The notes under the pieces were generated by a model, which worked only from the letters and a program-made list of their open reading frames with translations, searched no databases and was not told the DNA's origin. A stretch of 64,000 nucleotides of DNA, from the NCBI RefSeq assembly GCF_002849595.1, contig NZ_NRQR01000005.1:117411-181410 (forward strand), read 5' to 3'. Source of the DNA: Luteimonas rhizosphaerae. Lineage in GTDB: Bacteria > Pseudomonadota > Gammaproteobacteria > Xanthomonadales > Xanthomonadaceae. The position numbers were made by a program, and so were the translations under genes. The first letter of the stretch is position 1, and every line of letters begins with the position of its first letter. Shown here piece after piece: positions 27,445 through 36,441 of the stretch.

Positions 27445-28386
27445 TCAGAACGGCGCGTACGGCAACCCGGCCGCGGCGTGCAGGCGGCGCCGGGTCAGCG
27501 GCCCGAAGCGCAGCGCGTCGCACAGCGCCAGCAACGCCTCGCCATCGCCGCTGCGCCGCGCGAATCCCTGCGCCGCGTCGCCGAGTGGCGCATCGCAGGC
27601 GATGGTCGTCAGCTGCCGGAACAGCAGTGCGGCGTCGCGATGCAGCTTCAGCCGGGCGCCGGCCTGGCCGGCGCCGCGGAAGCGCAGGAACTGGATCTCG
27701 TCGACGCGCGCGATCAATGCGTCGAGCGTTCCGAAGTGATGCAGCAGGCTCGCCGCCGTCTTGCTGCCGATGCCGGGCACGCCGGGGATGTTGTCGACCG
27801 CATCGCCGCACAACGCGAGGTAGTCCGCCATCTGGTGCGCCTCGACGCCGTGCCGAGCGCGGACGCCGTCCGCGCGCCAGCGCACGCCGCGGGCGAAATC
27901 CCATTGCTCGTCCTGGTCCTGCAGCAGTTGCGACAGGTCCTTGTCGGCCGACACGATGACGCCGCGGTGTCCGCGCGCGCGACCGGCGTGCAGGGCGCTG
28001 CCGATCAGATCGTCCGCCTCGTATTCGGTGTCGGCGAGGACGATCAGGCCCATCGCGCGGCACAGCGCCTTGCAGTGCGCGAACTGCCGGCGCAACGCAT
28101 CCGGCGCCGGCGGCCGGTTCGCCTTGTAGGCCGGGTAGAGCCGGTTGCGGAAGCAGCTGTCCAGCGCCTCGTCGAAGGCGATCGCGATGTGGCCGGGCCG
28201 CTCGCGCTCGATGAGCTCGGCGATGAAACGGGCGAAGCCGTGCACCGCACTGGTCGGCCACCCGTCCGCATCCTGGAACTCGTCGGGCATCGAATGCCAC
28301 GCGCGGAACACGTAGAGGCTGGCGTCGACGAGGACCAGCGGCGGCGCCGGCGCCCGCGCCGGACTGCCCGCGGCCTGGGCGCTCAT
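27445..28386 (-). CDS. 5'-3' exonuclease (PolI N-terminal/FEN-like)
   Basis: A 313-residue stand-alone flap-endonuclease-type nuclease. Metal-binding acidic residues appear in LVLVDASLYVFRAWHSMP, AFDEALDSCFRNRLYPAYKANRP, EYEADDLIGSAL and VSADKDLSQLL. The helix-hairpin-helix segment GDAVDNIPGVPGIGSKTAASLL is clear. It resembles the 5' nuclease domain of DNA polymerase I without the polymerase, as in ExoIX/Xni, but is longer. Its start overlaps the stop of the nitroreductase gene (ATGA), so the two are coupled. Confidence 0.9.
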   Translation of the reverse strand: MSAQAAGSPARAPAPPLVLVDASLYVFRAWHSMPDEFQDADGWPTSAVHGFARFIAELIERERPGHIAIAFDEALDSCFRNRLYPAYKANRPPAPDALRRQFAHCKALCRAMGLIVLADTEYEADDLIGSALHAGRARGHRGVIVSADKDLSQLLQDQDEQWDFARGVRWRADGVRARHGVEAHQMADYLALCGDAVDNIPGVPGIGSKTAASLLHHFGTLDALIARVDEIQFLRFRGAGQAGARLKLHRDAALLFRQLTTIACDAPLGDAAQGFARRSGDGEALLALCDALRFGPLTRRRLHAAAGLPYAPF

Positions 28387-28979
28387 GTGCCGGTCCAGTC
28401 GGTCAGCAGCGCGCTCGGATCGGGACGGTCGCGCTCGGGGGGCGTCACCTGCGGCGTGCCCAGATGGATGAAGCCGGCGATGCGTTCCTGGGCGCCGACG
28501 CCGAGCGCGGCGCGGATGGTCGCGTCGTAGGCCTGCCAGGCGGTCAGCCACACGCCGCCGAAGCCGAGTGCCTGCGCGGCCTGCAGCAGCGCGAAGCACA
28601 CGCAGCCCGCCGTCAGCAGGCGTTCCTGTTCCGGAATCTTGGCGTCGTCCCCGTCGAGCACCGCGACGACCGCGACGACCACCGGCGCCTGCGAGAACCG
28701 CTGCCGCGCCTTGTCGCGCGCACCGTCGCCGACGTCGGGTTCGCGCTCCAGCAGGCGGGCCTCGCTGAGGGCGCCCAGCCGGTCGCGCGCCGCGCCGGCA
28801 ATGCGGATGAACCGGAACGGCACCCGCTTGCCATGGTCGGGGACGCGCGAGGCGGTGCGGAGCATGCGCAGCAGCGTCGCGTCGTCGGGCCCGGGCGCAC
28901 CGAGCTGGGAGGCCGGCACGGAACGGCGCCCATCGAGCGCCGCGAGGCCTTCATAGTGATGAATTGGGAGTCTGGTCAC
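28383..28979 (-). CDS. YdjA-like nitroreductase family protein
   Basis: A 198-residue FMN-dependent nitroreductase of the compact YdjA type: GLAALDGRRSVPASQL at the N-terminus (FMN-binding RRS), MLRTASRVPDHGKRVPFRFIRI, LLTAGCVCFALLQAAQALGFGGVWLT, and the C-terminal IAGFIHLGTPQ. The physiological substrate is unknown. No ATG fits; the best start is GTG 28979, which has AGGA very close upstream, so the start is uncertain. A much longer open frame running upstream opposite the DUF1631 genes is a GC-driven artefact. Confidence 0.82.
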   Translation of the reverse strand: MTRLPIHHYEGLAALDGRRSVPASQLGAPGPDDATLLRMLRTASRVPDHGKRVPFRFIRIAGAARDRLGALSEARLLEREPDVGDGARDKARQRFSQAPVVVAVVAVLDGDDAKIPEQERLLTAGCVCFALLQAAQALGFGGVWLTAWQAYDATIRAALGVGAQERIAGFIHLGTPQVTPPERDRPDPSALLTDWTGT

Positions 28980-29011
28980 AGTCCTGCTACACGGCTTACG
29001 GAATCTTATGC

Positions 29012-29030
29012 ACGGGGCAGTCTGCCCCGT
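29012..29030. promoter_or_regulatory. 8-bp inverted repeat upstream of the DUF1631 gene
   Basis: ACGGGGCA (29012-29019), a GTC spacer, and TGCCCCGT (29023-29030) form a perfect inverted repeat 18 bases before the DUF1631 start, in the divergent gap with the nitroreductase gene. It could be an operator or a hairpin in the 5' untranslated region just upstream of the ribosome-binding area. No regulator can be named from the sequence. Confidence 0.4.
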
Positions 29031-29048
29031 TCCCCCGAATTCCTCCAC

Positions 29049-31442
29049 ATGACGCACAACGACGACATCGGCGTGTCTCCCGGTTCGCACCCGACGCATG
29101 CGCGAGGCGCCGAGCGCGTGCTCGAGACGCTGCGCCACGACGCGGTCACCGCGCTGGGTGGGGTGCTGTCGGGATTCTGGAGCTCGATCGAAGAGCAGGT
29201 CCGCCTGGCCGCGCTGGCCGGGCACGACTACATGGCGGCCCAGGAAGACCGGGTCGCGGTGATCGATCTGAGCCACCGCGCGCTGGAACTGGCGACCCGA
29301 TTCCGCAAGTCGATCGAAGCCGAATTCGACCGCTGGCTGGCCGACAGCAGCGAGCGCGAGGTCCGCGCATCGCTGAGCCTGATGTCCGAGGGTGAGCTGG
29401 AGGTCCATCTGGCGGCCCAGCAGATCGTGGAACTGATGGATCACCAGTTCCTGCATCCCCTGGCCGCACTCGATGAACGGCTGCTCGCGCTTGCCGGTCG
29501 GCTGGGCATTCGCGGCGCGCACGCCAACCCGCTGCGGCCGGAGGTTCCGGTCATGGCGTTCATGCGCCTGTTCGAGCCCGACGAGCTGCCCCCCGGTCTG
29601 CGTACCACCGTCTTCCAGCAGTTCGACAAGCGCCTGCCGGCGATCCTCGGCGAGCTCTACGCCAAGACCAACGCCTCGCTCGATGCCGCGGCGATCGGCG
29701 CGTCGTCGAAGCCCGCACCCGCGCGTGCCCAACCGGTGCACCGCGGCGCAGCACGCGTTGCCGACAATGCGGCGGCGCCGAGCGCGTCCGTCGACGGCGG
29801 CAATGACACCTGGATGCCCGATGGTGGCGTCGTCGCACATGCGCCCGCCGCCGGCGCCGATGGCGGGCGCGACGGATCGTCCGGGCACGTGCCCTACGGC
29901 CCGTTGTCGTCCGGGCTGATGCAGGTATTGGCCGCGCACGGACAGGGCGCGACCGAGACCGCGCCCATCCATGCCTATCGCGACATCGTCCGCGAGCAGC
30001 TGCACAGCTGGCGCGAGCGCCGCGACGCCGGTCAGGCCGCTGCCACCGAGGCAGCCGCCGGTGCAGATACCGCCAGCGCCGCCGGCGAGGGTGGCAACGT
30101 CCTGAGCGTCTCGCAGCTGCTCAGCGTGACGACGATGCTGCAGAACGACGACCCGGCGCCCTATGCGCGCGCGCTGGTCGGCGAAGACCGCCGCGAACTG
30201 GCCGACGTGATCCGCGACCAGTTGCTGCGCGGCCTGCGCGAGCTCGGCGTGGATCCGGCGCGTACGCCGCTGAGCCGTAACGACGAGGACGCGATCGATC
30301 TCGTCGGCATCCTGTTCCAGGCGCTGTTCGACGCGAACGACCTGTTGCAGCAGGCGCGCGACATCTACGGGCGCCTCGTCGTGCCGTATCTGAAGGTCGC
30401 GCTGACCGACGATTCGATGTTCAACCAGCGCGCGCATCCGGCCCGCAAGCTGCTGGACGCGGTCACGGAGGCCTGCGACGGCAATGCCGGCGACACGCCG
30501 CAGGACCGCGACACGCTCGATCACGCCAGCCGCATCGTCGATCGCGTGGTCGAGGAATACCAGAGCGACCAGGCCGTCTTCGACCTGGCCGCGTCCGAGT
30601 TGCGCCAGCGCCTCGACCAGCAGCGTCGTCGCGCCGACGTGGCCGAGCGCCGCGCCGCGGAAGCGATCCACGGGCGCGAGCGCCTCCAGCAGGCCCGCCG
30701 CAGCGCCGACGGCCTGGTGGGGTCGCGCATGCAGGACAGGCCGCTGACCTCCGCGGTCGCCGGCTTCCTCGACCGGCACTGGCGCCATCATTTGACCCAG
30801 ACCTGGCTGCGCGACGGGCCCGATTCCGCACGTCACCTCGCGGCGATCGGTGTCGGCGACGCGATGCTGCAGGTCGACGCGGATGCGGCGCTGGCACGCG
30901 GCGGCGCCGTCGCCGACGAGCTGCTCGCGCTGCAGGTCCCGCTCGGCGAGTGCTACACGAGCTGCGGCCTCGATGCGAACGCGGCGCGCGATGCGCTGGC
31001 GCGGATCATCTCCGCACTGGCGATGCCCGATACGCCGCGCAAGGTGCACGTGCCGCAGCTGACCGAGGACGCCGTCGACGACGAGGTCACGCCCGTGCTG
31101 CAGGTCGCCGGCGGCACCGGCGCACTGGACTTCGACCCGACGATCGCCGCGCGCATGCGGCAGCTGCGCGTCGGGCAGGGCCTGCGTCTGGTCGACGAAC
31201 ACGGCCGCGAATCGGCGGCCCGCGTCGCGTGGATCAGCCCCCTGACGGCGCGGCTCCTGATCGTCAACCGGCGCGGTGTCCGCAAGATGGTCGTCTCGCC
31301 CGAGGAGCTGGCGGCACTGGTCGGCAACGGACGGGTGGAAATCCGCGCCGTCGACGCGCCGTTCGACGAAGCGATGAAGCAGGTGTGGCAGCAGCTCAAC
31401 GCCGCCAACGATCCGGCGCCGCTCCGCGACGTCGCCGGCTGA
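29049..31442 (+). CDS. DUF1631 protein, first of a tandem pair
   Basis: A 797-residue cytoplasmic protein of the DUF1631 family (no signal peptide or membrane helix). N-terminal segment: VLETLRHDAVTALGGVLSGFWSSIEEQV. A low-complexity Ala/Pro/Gly linker lies near residues 215-285. A conserved helical core follows (NDEDAIDLVGILFQALFDAN, HLTQTWLRDGPDSARHL). A beta-rich C-terminus (RVGQGLRLVDEHGRESAARVAWISPLTARLLIVNRRGVRKM) looks like a PilZ-type or small barrel fold. Function is unknown. Start ATG 29049 (MTHNDD) is chosen; an ATG at 28959 in frame would extend into the promoter region. The neighbouring gene is a paralogue. Confidence 0.85.
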   Translation: MTHNDDIGVSPGSHPTHARGAERVLETLRHDAVTALGGVLSGFWSSIEEQVRLAALAGHDYMAAQEDRVAVIDLSHRALELATRFRKSIEAEFDRWLADSSEREVRASLSLMSEGELEVHLAAQQIVELMDHQFLHPLAALDERLLALAGRLGIRGAHANPLRPEVPVMAFMRLFEPDELPPGLRTTVFQQFDKRLPAILGELYAKTNASLDAAAIGASSKPAPARAQPVHRGAARVADNAAAPSASVDGGNDTWMPDGGVVAHAPAAGADGGRDGSSGHVPYGPLSSGLMQVLAAHGQGATETAPIHAYRDIVREQLHSWRERRDAGQAAATEAAAGADTASAAGEGGNVLSVSQLLSVTTMLQNDDPAPYARALVGEDRRELADVIRDQLLRGLRELGVDPARTPLSRNDEDAIDLVGILFQALFDANDLLQQARDIYGRLVVPYLKVALTDDSMFNQRAHPARKLLDAVTEACDGNAGDTPQDRDTLDHASRIVDRVVEEYQSDQAVFDLAASELRQRLDQQRRRADVAERRAAEAIHGRERLQQARRSADGLVGSRMQDRPLTSAVAGFLDRHWRHHLTQTWLRDGPDSARHLAAIGVGDAMLQVDADAALARGGAVADELLALQVPLGECYTSCGLDANAARDALARIISALAMPDTPRKVHVPQLTEDAVDDEVTPVLQVAGGTGALDFDPTIAARMRQLRVGQGLRLVDEHGRESAARVAWISPLTARLLIVNRRGVRKMVVSPEELAALVGNGRVEIRAVDAPFDEAMKQVWQQLNAANDPAPLRDVAG

Positions 31443-31541
31443 GTCCTCGGCGACGGTCGCCCGCGAGTCCGCGTCCGGCAAGACTCGTCGTGACCGCATG
31501 CGGTATTGTCCCGCGAACTTTACTGGTGCGGGGTGGGCGCG

Positions 31542-33659
31542 ATGCCCGAAGTGCAGACATTCGATGGATCTGGCGGCAGCCCGCGCAGTGACGCGGGCCC
31601 GGCGCAGGTCGTCGACATGCTGCGCCGGGAAGCCGTGGCCCGTCTGGTGCCCTTGCTTGGCGAAACGCTGCGCGGTGAACGCGCGCGCCTGACGGCGCTG
31701 CAGACCGGTGGCCAGCCGCCGGAAGGCACAGGCGAGTCGCTGACCAATCTGACGATCCTCGCTGCCGAACTGATCGAACACGAGCAGCGCTGGCAGAAAT
31801 CGCTCGGCGAGATCTTCGCCGCATGGCCGCATGCGCCAGTGGCCCGTGCGCAGACCGGTTACTCGCTTGTGTCCGATGTCGAGCTGCAGGCCCAGCTGAT
31901 CGGACAGCCCGTCGCCGAGGCGCTGGACAAGCGGTTCGCCTATGTCCGCGACATCATCGACAAACGCTTGTGGTCCCTGGCGGCGCAGCTGGGCTTCGCG
32001 CAGCGCCCGACCAATCCGCTGGCCGCGCATCATCTCGTCGATGCCTTCCTCGCAGCGTTCACCGTGCAGGATTGCAGTCCGGATCTGCGGCGTGCGCTGC
32101 TGCGCCGCTACGAGCTGCTGCTCGAGACGCATCTCGGCACCCTGTACGAGTGGTGCAATGCGCGGCTGGCCGATACCGGCCATGCGATGGCGAGCAGCAA
32201 CGATCACGTCTCGCTGGTCGCCAGCGGCCACGGCCAGGTCTGGGAGCGCGGCAACGCGATCGCGCCGTCCGGCGCGTCGTGGCAGCGCAGTATGACGGGC
32301 GGTGCGCCTGCCGGCGACGGGCCACGCGGGGCGTTGCTGCGCACGCATGCACGGCGCGTGCGCGCGACGGCGCAGGGCGACCGGGTCGCGCCCGCGCGGC
32401 TGTTCCGCCAGGAAGAATTCATGTCGACGCTCGGACTGCTGCAGGCCGATCGTCGCCTGCCCGGACCCGGCGCGCGCCACGGCTCGCGCATGCGCGCCGG
32501 GCTGTATGCCGGCGCCAGCCAGCTCGGCATCGAGCAGCGCGATGTCGGCCTGACACCGGACCAGGACGACGCGATCGATCTGGTCGGCCGCCTGTTCGAC
32601 GCGCTCGCGGCCGGGCATCTGCTGACCGACTCTGCGCAGCAGCGCCTCGCGATCATGACCTTGCCCTATCTCTACCTCGCGCTCGACGATCCGCGCCTGT
32701 TCGACGACCCGCCGCCGCCGGCGATGGCGTTGCTCGGCCAGCTGCTGACGCTGTGGGACGGTGCCGCCGAGGAGGACGAGCTGCACGTCCTCGGCGACCG
32801 GATCGCCGACGCCGTCGTGGCCGCTGCGCATGGCGACACGGCGGTGTTCGCCCGCGGGCTCGCGCAGATCGACGCCGGGCTCGCACCGGCGCGACGGCGC
32901 GCGGAGGCGAACGAACGCCGCACCTGGCAGGCGATCCGTGGGCGTGAACGCCTCGGTGCCGCGCGGCGCGATGCCGACGCGGCCTTGCGCGCGTGCCTCG
33001 ATGGCCGGCCGGTCACCGGGGCGGTGGCCAGCTTTCTCGATGCGCAGTGGCGCCAGGCGCTGGTCCAGACCTGGCTGCGCGACGGACCGGACTCGCCGCG
33101 TTACGAGGAGATCCGCGGGCTCGGCGATGCGCTGGTCGGCACCGACAGCCTGGCGGCGGGCGCGGCCGGTACGGAGGTCGCCGACCGCCTGCTGGCGATC
33201 CTGCCGGCGCTGCGCACCTGTTGCCAGCAGTGCGGTCTGGACGAGACGACGCTCGAACAGCAGATCGCGGGGCTGGTCGCCGAACTCGCGAGTCCGACGT
33301 CGACGCGCCGGATCAGCGAAGTCATCGCCCTCGCAGGCGACGACGACGTGGCGGAGGATGCGCCGGTGCTCGATGCGGCCGCGGACGCGCGCGGCGCCGA
33401 CACGCCCGAAATCGTGGAAGGGCAGCGTTTCATCCAGCCCGGCGTCGACGGGCCGGGCCGCCAGTTGCGCCTGGCCTGGTGCAGTCCGCTGACCGGCGCC
33501 TGTCTCCTGGTCAATGCCTCGGGGACCAAAGAGCGTCTACTCGCGCCCTCGGCACTGCGCGCGATGATCCGCGACGGCAGTCTGCAGCCGCGTCCGGGCG
33601 GCGGCGCGGTCGGCGCCGCGTTGCAGGACATGGCCCGACACGCGCGGTCGTCCGGCTGA
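31542..33659 (+). CDS. DUF1631 protein, second of a tandem pair
   Basis: A 705-residue paralogue of the preceding gene, sharing the same order of elements: an N-terminal helical region (DMLRREAVARLVPLLGETL), the core DQDDAIDLVGRLFDAL, LVQTWLRDGPDSPRYEE (nearly identical to HLTQTWLRDGPDSARHL), the HAxRxRERL-like helix (AIRGRERLGAARRDADAAL) and the C-terminal barrel (QLRLAWCSPLTGACLLVNASGTKE). It lacks the long low-complexity linker. The pair is separated by about 100 bases. ATG 31542 follows a GGGGTGGG stretch; an upstream TTG (31506) is less likely. Biochemical role unknown. Confidence 0.83.
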   Translation: MPEVQTFDGSGGSPRSDAGPAQVVDMLRREAVARLVPLLGETLRGERARLTALQTGGQPPEGTGESLTNLTILAAELIEHEQRWQKSLGEIFAAWPHAPVARAQTGYSLVSDVELQAQLIGQPVAEALDKRFAYVRDIIDKRLWSLAAQLGFAQRPTNPLAAHHLVDAFLAAFTVQDCSPDLRRALLRRYELLLETHLGTLYEWCNARLADTGHAMASSNDHVSLVASGHGQVWERGNAIAPSGASWQRSMTGGAPAGDGPRGALLRTHARRVRATAQGDRVAPARLFRQEEFMSTLGLLQADRRLPGPGARHGSRMRAGLYAGASQLGIEQRDVGLTPDQDDAIDLVGRLFDALAAGHLLTDSAQQRLAIMTLPYLYLALDDPRLFDDPPPPAMALLGQLLTLWDGAAEEDELHVLGDRIADAVVAAAHGDTAVFARGLAQIDAGLAPARRRAEANERRTWQAIRGRERLGAARRDADAALRACLDGRPVTGAVASFLDAQWRQALVQTWLRDGPDSPRYEEIRGLGDALVGTDSLAAGAAGTEVADRLLAILPALRTCCQQCGLDETTLEQQIAGLVAELASPTSTRRISEVIALAGDDDVAEDAPVLDAAADARGADTPEIVEGQRFIQPGVDGPGRQLRLAWCSPLTGACLLVNASGTKERLLAPSALRAMIRDGSLQPRPGGGAVGAALQDMARHARSSG

Positions 33660-33699
33660 TCCGCGCTAGGATTGCTCCGGCTGGCACAAGGAGCACCGG

Positions 33700-34800
33700 G
33701 TGGCCGTGATCATTGGAGTGGCGCGTGAGACCGCGGCCGGCGAACGCCGGGTCGCGATGACGCCGGAGACCTGCCGCAAGTTCATCGCCGCTGGCGCCCG
33801 CGTGCAGCTGCAACGCGGCTGCGGCACGGGTGCCGGTTTCCCGGATGCGGCATACGTAGAGGCGGGCGGCGCCCTGGTCGACGACGCCGAGGCCGCGCTG
33901 GCGCAGGCCGATGTGGTGCTGTGCGTGCAGTCGCCGCCGGCCGGCACCCTGCGCGCGCTCAAGCACGGCGCGATCGTCGTCGGCGCGCTGCAGCCGGAAG
34001 CCGAGGCCGGGCGCGCCGATGCGATACGGGCGGCGGGGCTGGTCGCGTTCCCGCTCGAACGCCTGCCGCGCACGACACGCGCGCAGGCCATGGACATCCT
34101 CAGCTCGCAGGCCGGCATGGCCGGCTACAAGGCGGTGCTGATCGCCGCCCAGCTCGCGCCACGCTTCTTTCCCATGCTGACGACGGCGGCGGGCACCATC
34201 CGGCCCTCGAAAGTGCTGATCGTCGGCGCCGGTGTCGCGGGCCTCCAGGCGATCGCGACCGCGCGCCGCCTCGGCGCGCAGGTCGAAGGCTTCGACGTGC
34301 GGCCGGAAACGCGCGAGCAGATCGAATCGCTCGGCGCGCGCTTTCTGGATCTCGGGGTCAGCGCCGCAGGCGAGGGCGGCTACGCGCGCCAGCTGACCGA
34401 CGACGAGCGTGCCCTGCAGCAGCAGCGGCTCGCCGAGCATCTGAAGGGCATCGACGTCGTGGTCTGCACGGCCGCGGTTCCAGGAAGGCCCGCGCCGAAG
34501 ATCATCAGTGCCGACATGGTCGCCGGCATGAAGGCGGGCAGCGTGATCGTCGACCTCGCGGCCGAAACCGGTGGCAACTGCGTCGCCACCCGCCCGGGCG
34601 AAACGCTGGACCTGGACGGGGTGACCGTCGCCGGTCCACTCGATCTCGCGAGCCAGGGTGCGCTGCACGCCAGCGAGATGTACGCGCGCAACCTCTACAA
34701 CTTCGCGCAGCTGCTGCTGGTCCAGGGCGCGTTGGCGCTGGACTGGAGCGACGAGCTCCTGGCCAGGACCGTCTGGCCGCCGCGCGAGGCGACGGCCTGA
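33700..34800 (+). CDS. pntAA: NAD(P) transhydrogenase subunit alpha, NAD-binding part (PntAA)
   Basis: Soluble NAD(H)-binding subunit (domain I) of the proton-translocating transhydrogenase, which moves hydride between NAD(H) and NADP(H). The 366-residue protein opens VAVIIGVARETAAGERRVAMTPETCRKFIAAG. It has the SSQAGMAGYKAVL region, the Rossmann motif VLIVGAGVAGLQAIATARRLGA, and the mobile-loop area. The start is GTG 33700, six bases after AAGGAG. In species with a split alpha subunit this gene normally precedes pntAB-pntB directly. Here 1.6 kb of opposite-strand genes separates it from them. Confidence 0.95.
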   Translation: MAVIIGVARETAAGERRVAMTPETCRKFIAAGARVQLQRGCGTGAGFPDAAYVEAGGALVDDAEAALAQADVVLCVQSPPAGTLRALKHGAIVVGALQPEAEAGRADAIRAAGLVAFPLERLPRTTRAQAMDILSSQAGMAGYKAVLIAAQLAPRFFPMLTTAAGTIRPSKVLIVGAGVAGLQAIATARRLGAQVEGFDVRPETREQIESLGARFLDLGVSAAGEGGYARQLTDDERALQQQRLAEHLKGIDVVVCTAAVPGRPAPKIISADMVAGMKAGSVIVDLAAETGGNCVATRPGETLDLDGVTVAGPLDLASQGALHASEMYARNLYNFAQLLLVQGALALDWSDELLARTVWPPREATA

Positions 34801-34803
34801 GCC

Positions 34804-35262
34804 TCAGGGCGTGCGGTCGCGCGAGGGCGCAGGCGGCGGATTGTCCGCCGCCCACTGCCGGCGCTGTTCCGGCGTCATGCCGCGCCAACGCTCGCGCAAT
34901 GCGGCGCGGTCGGTGTCCGACAGGGTCTTGAGCTTTTCGTAGAGCGCGCGCGCTTCATGCCGCTGTTCGGGCGGCAGGTTCTTCCAGCGGTGCATGCCGT
35001 GGCGCGCATTGACGCGTTGCTCGGGCGTCATCGCCGCCCAGCGCCGCGCGTGATCGAGCATCTTCGCCCGGCCTTCGGCATCGCTGTTGTTGAAACGCTC
35101 GCGGACCGGCGCGACCAGCTGTGCACGCTGGGCGGCATCGAGCTGGTCCCACGCGGGCAAGGGCGCCGTCGTCGCAGCGGGCGGTCCGGCGTGGGCGGCC
35201 GTCGCCATCGTCAGCACGGCCGCGAGCAGCAACGGGCGGGAGAAGAAGCAGGGCATGGACAT
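34804..35262 (-). CDS. DUF3106 secreted protein
   Basis: A 152-residue exported protein with signal peptide SRPLLLAAVLTMATAAHA and a charged helical domain built on repeats of the form W..MTPEQR / NLPPEQR / LSDTDR / MTPEQRRQW, the DUF3106 pattern. The repeats look like successive amphipathic helices. Function unknown. It is the last gene behind a sigma factor and its presumed anti-sigma (3-base gap), a recurrent arrangement for DUF3106, suggesting an envelope-stress role. It is convergent with pntAA (3 bases between stops). Confidence 0.82.
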   Translation of the reverse strand: MSMPCFFSRPLLLAAVLTMATAAHAGPPAATTAPLPAWDQLDAAQRAQLVAPVRERFNNSDAEGRAKMLDHARRWAAMTPEQRVNARHGMHRWKNLPPEQRHEARALYEKLKTLSDTDRAALRERWRGMTPEQRRQWAADNPPPAPSRDRTP

Positions 35263-35265
35263 GGA

Positions 35266-35661
35266 TTACTCCGCGGCGAGCAGGGTGGCTTCGTTCGCAG
35301 CCAGCCACAGGTAGAAGTCGGGGGATTCGTCGTAGGCCGCCACGGCGTCGTCGACCGCATCGGCGGTGTCGATGTTGTCCTGGGCGATGACCACGCTCGG
35401 TTCGTGCGGCGCCGCTGCCTGTTCGGCCGGCATCGTGAACTGCAGTCCGACGGCGAGTGCACACACCGCTGCGACGCTGGCCGCCAATGGCAGGCCCCAG
35501 CCGCGCCGGCGCGTGGACGACTGCAGCGCCGCATGGCGACGCTGGTGCAGGCGCGCGGTCGTGGCGCCGGACAGATGCGTCTGGGCGTCGTGGTAGAGCG
35601 TGCGAAGCGTGGCGTCGGACGCGGCGTCCGGGTCCAGCGATGGATCGTGGTGCGGATTCAC
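35266..35661 (-). CDS. putative anti-sigma factor, single-pass membrane protein
   Basis: A 131-residue protein with about 60 N-terminal cytoplasmic residues (DATLRTLYHDAQTHLSGATTARLHQRRHAALQ), one membrane helix (GLPLAASVAAVCALAVGLQF) and an acidic periplasmic tail. It starts at a GTG with GGAGG upstream. The GTG overlaps the sigma factor stop (GTGA), so the two are translationally coupled. Size, topology and coupling suggest it binds and holds the ECF sigma factor at the membrane. No canonical zinc anti-sigma (HxxxCxxC) motif is visible, so the assignment rests on context. Confidence 0.65.
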   Translation of the reverse strand: MNPHHDPSLDPDAASDATLRTLYHDAQTHLSGATTARLHQRRHAALQSSTRRRGWGLPLAASVAAVCALAVGLQFTMPAEQAAAPHEPSVVIAQDNIDTADAVDDAVAAYDESPDFYLWLAANEATLLAAE

Positions 35662-36209
35662 CGGAAGTCCTCCAGTTGGGTCTGCAGCGCCTCGCGGGCG
35701 CGGAACAGATGGGTTTTCACCGAGCCCGCGCTGCATCCCATGATGCGCGCGGTGGTCTCGACATCGAATTCCTCGAGCACGCGCAGCGTGAATGCCTCGC
35801 GCTGGCGACGCGGCAGTGCGCGCAGGGCGTCCGCGATCCGGCTCCATGCCTCGCGCCCGTCATGGTGACGGGACGGATCCGGACCGGTGTCGGTCCAGTC
35901 GATGTCCTCACCATCCGACGTCGTGGTATCGCCGAGCCAGCTCAGACGGAACTTGCGCCGACGCTGCACGTCGATGATCCGGCTGCGCAGCACGGTCCAG
36001 AACAGCGGCGTCCATTCCGTCGCGGGGCGGTCGCGATACCCCAGCATCTTGATCATCGAATCCTGCACCGCGTCGAGTGCGTCGTCGCGATGGCGCAGGC
36101 CGAGCTCGGCGAAGCGGAAGGCGCGTCGCTCGACGCTGCCCAGAAACGCTTCGAGGGTCTCCGGCGCCGTCGGCGCAGGATCGCCCGGGACGGCGCGGGG
36201 TGTTGGCAT
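35658..36209 (-). CDS. ECF-type RNA polymerase sigma factor
   Basis: A sigma-70 family extracytoplasmic-function factor of about 183 residues. Region 2 is FRFAELGLRHRDDALDAVQDSMIKML ... PLFWTVLRSRIIDVQRRRKF; region 4 is ALRALPRRQREAFTLRVLEEFDVETTARIMGCSAGSVKTHLFRAREAL, with a complete helix-turn-helix. It is coupled to the small membrane protein after it. The start is uncertain: ATG 36209 is chosen, GTG 36221 is an alternative, and neither has a strong ribosome-binding site. The 232 bases upstream, shared with pntAB, should hold both promoters; a specific autoregulated motif was not identified. Confidence 0.9.
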   Translation of the reverse strand: MPTPRAVPGDPAPTAPETLEAFLGSVERRAFRFAELGLRHRDDALDAVQDSMIKMLGYRDRPATEWTPLFWTVLRSRIIDVQRRRKFRLSWLGDTTTSDGEDIDWTDTGPDPSRHHDGREAWSRIADALRALPRRQREAFTLRVLEEFDVETTARIMGCSAGSVKTHLFRAREALQTQLEDFR

Positions 36210-36441
36210 CGGCAGGTTCACGGCCGCCAGCCTACCGTGCGCGCGCATCGGCGCGGGCATGGGGTCGACATGTCGGGGAAGGCTGCCATCCATCGGGAAT
36301 CGTTGTCGCCAGCGCGGGAATGCAGGGGTCAACGCGCCGTCCCTGCTGCGGTTGACACACCCGGGCGACCCGGCGCCACGCGCTGGCGTCGCGTTCACCG
36401 ATGGTTATGATGCGGATTCACGGGGCGGGAAGGGGTAGGCG

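Noticed and set aside
28383..32831. A 1482-codon open frame on the minus strand opposite the DUF1631 genes
   Set aside because: Its composition is that of a GC-driven antisense frame (Arg, Gly, Ala, Gln and His rich, no domain); only its last 198 codons, the nitroreductase, are real.
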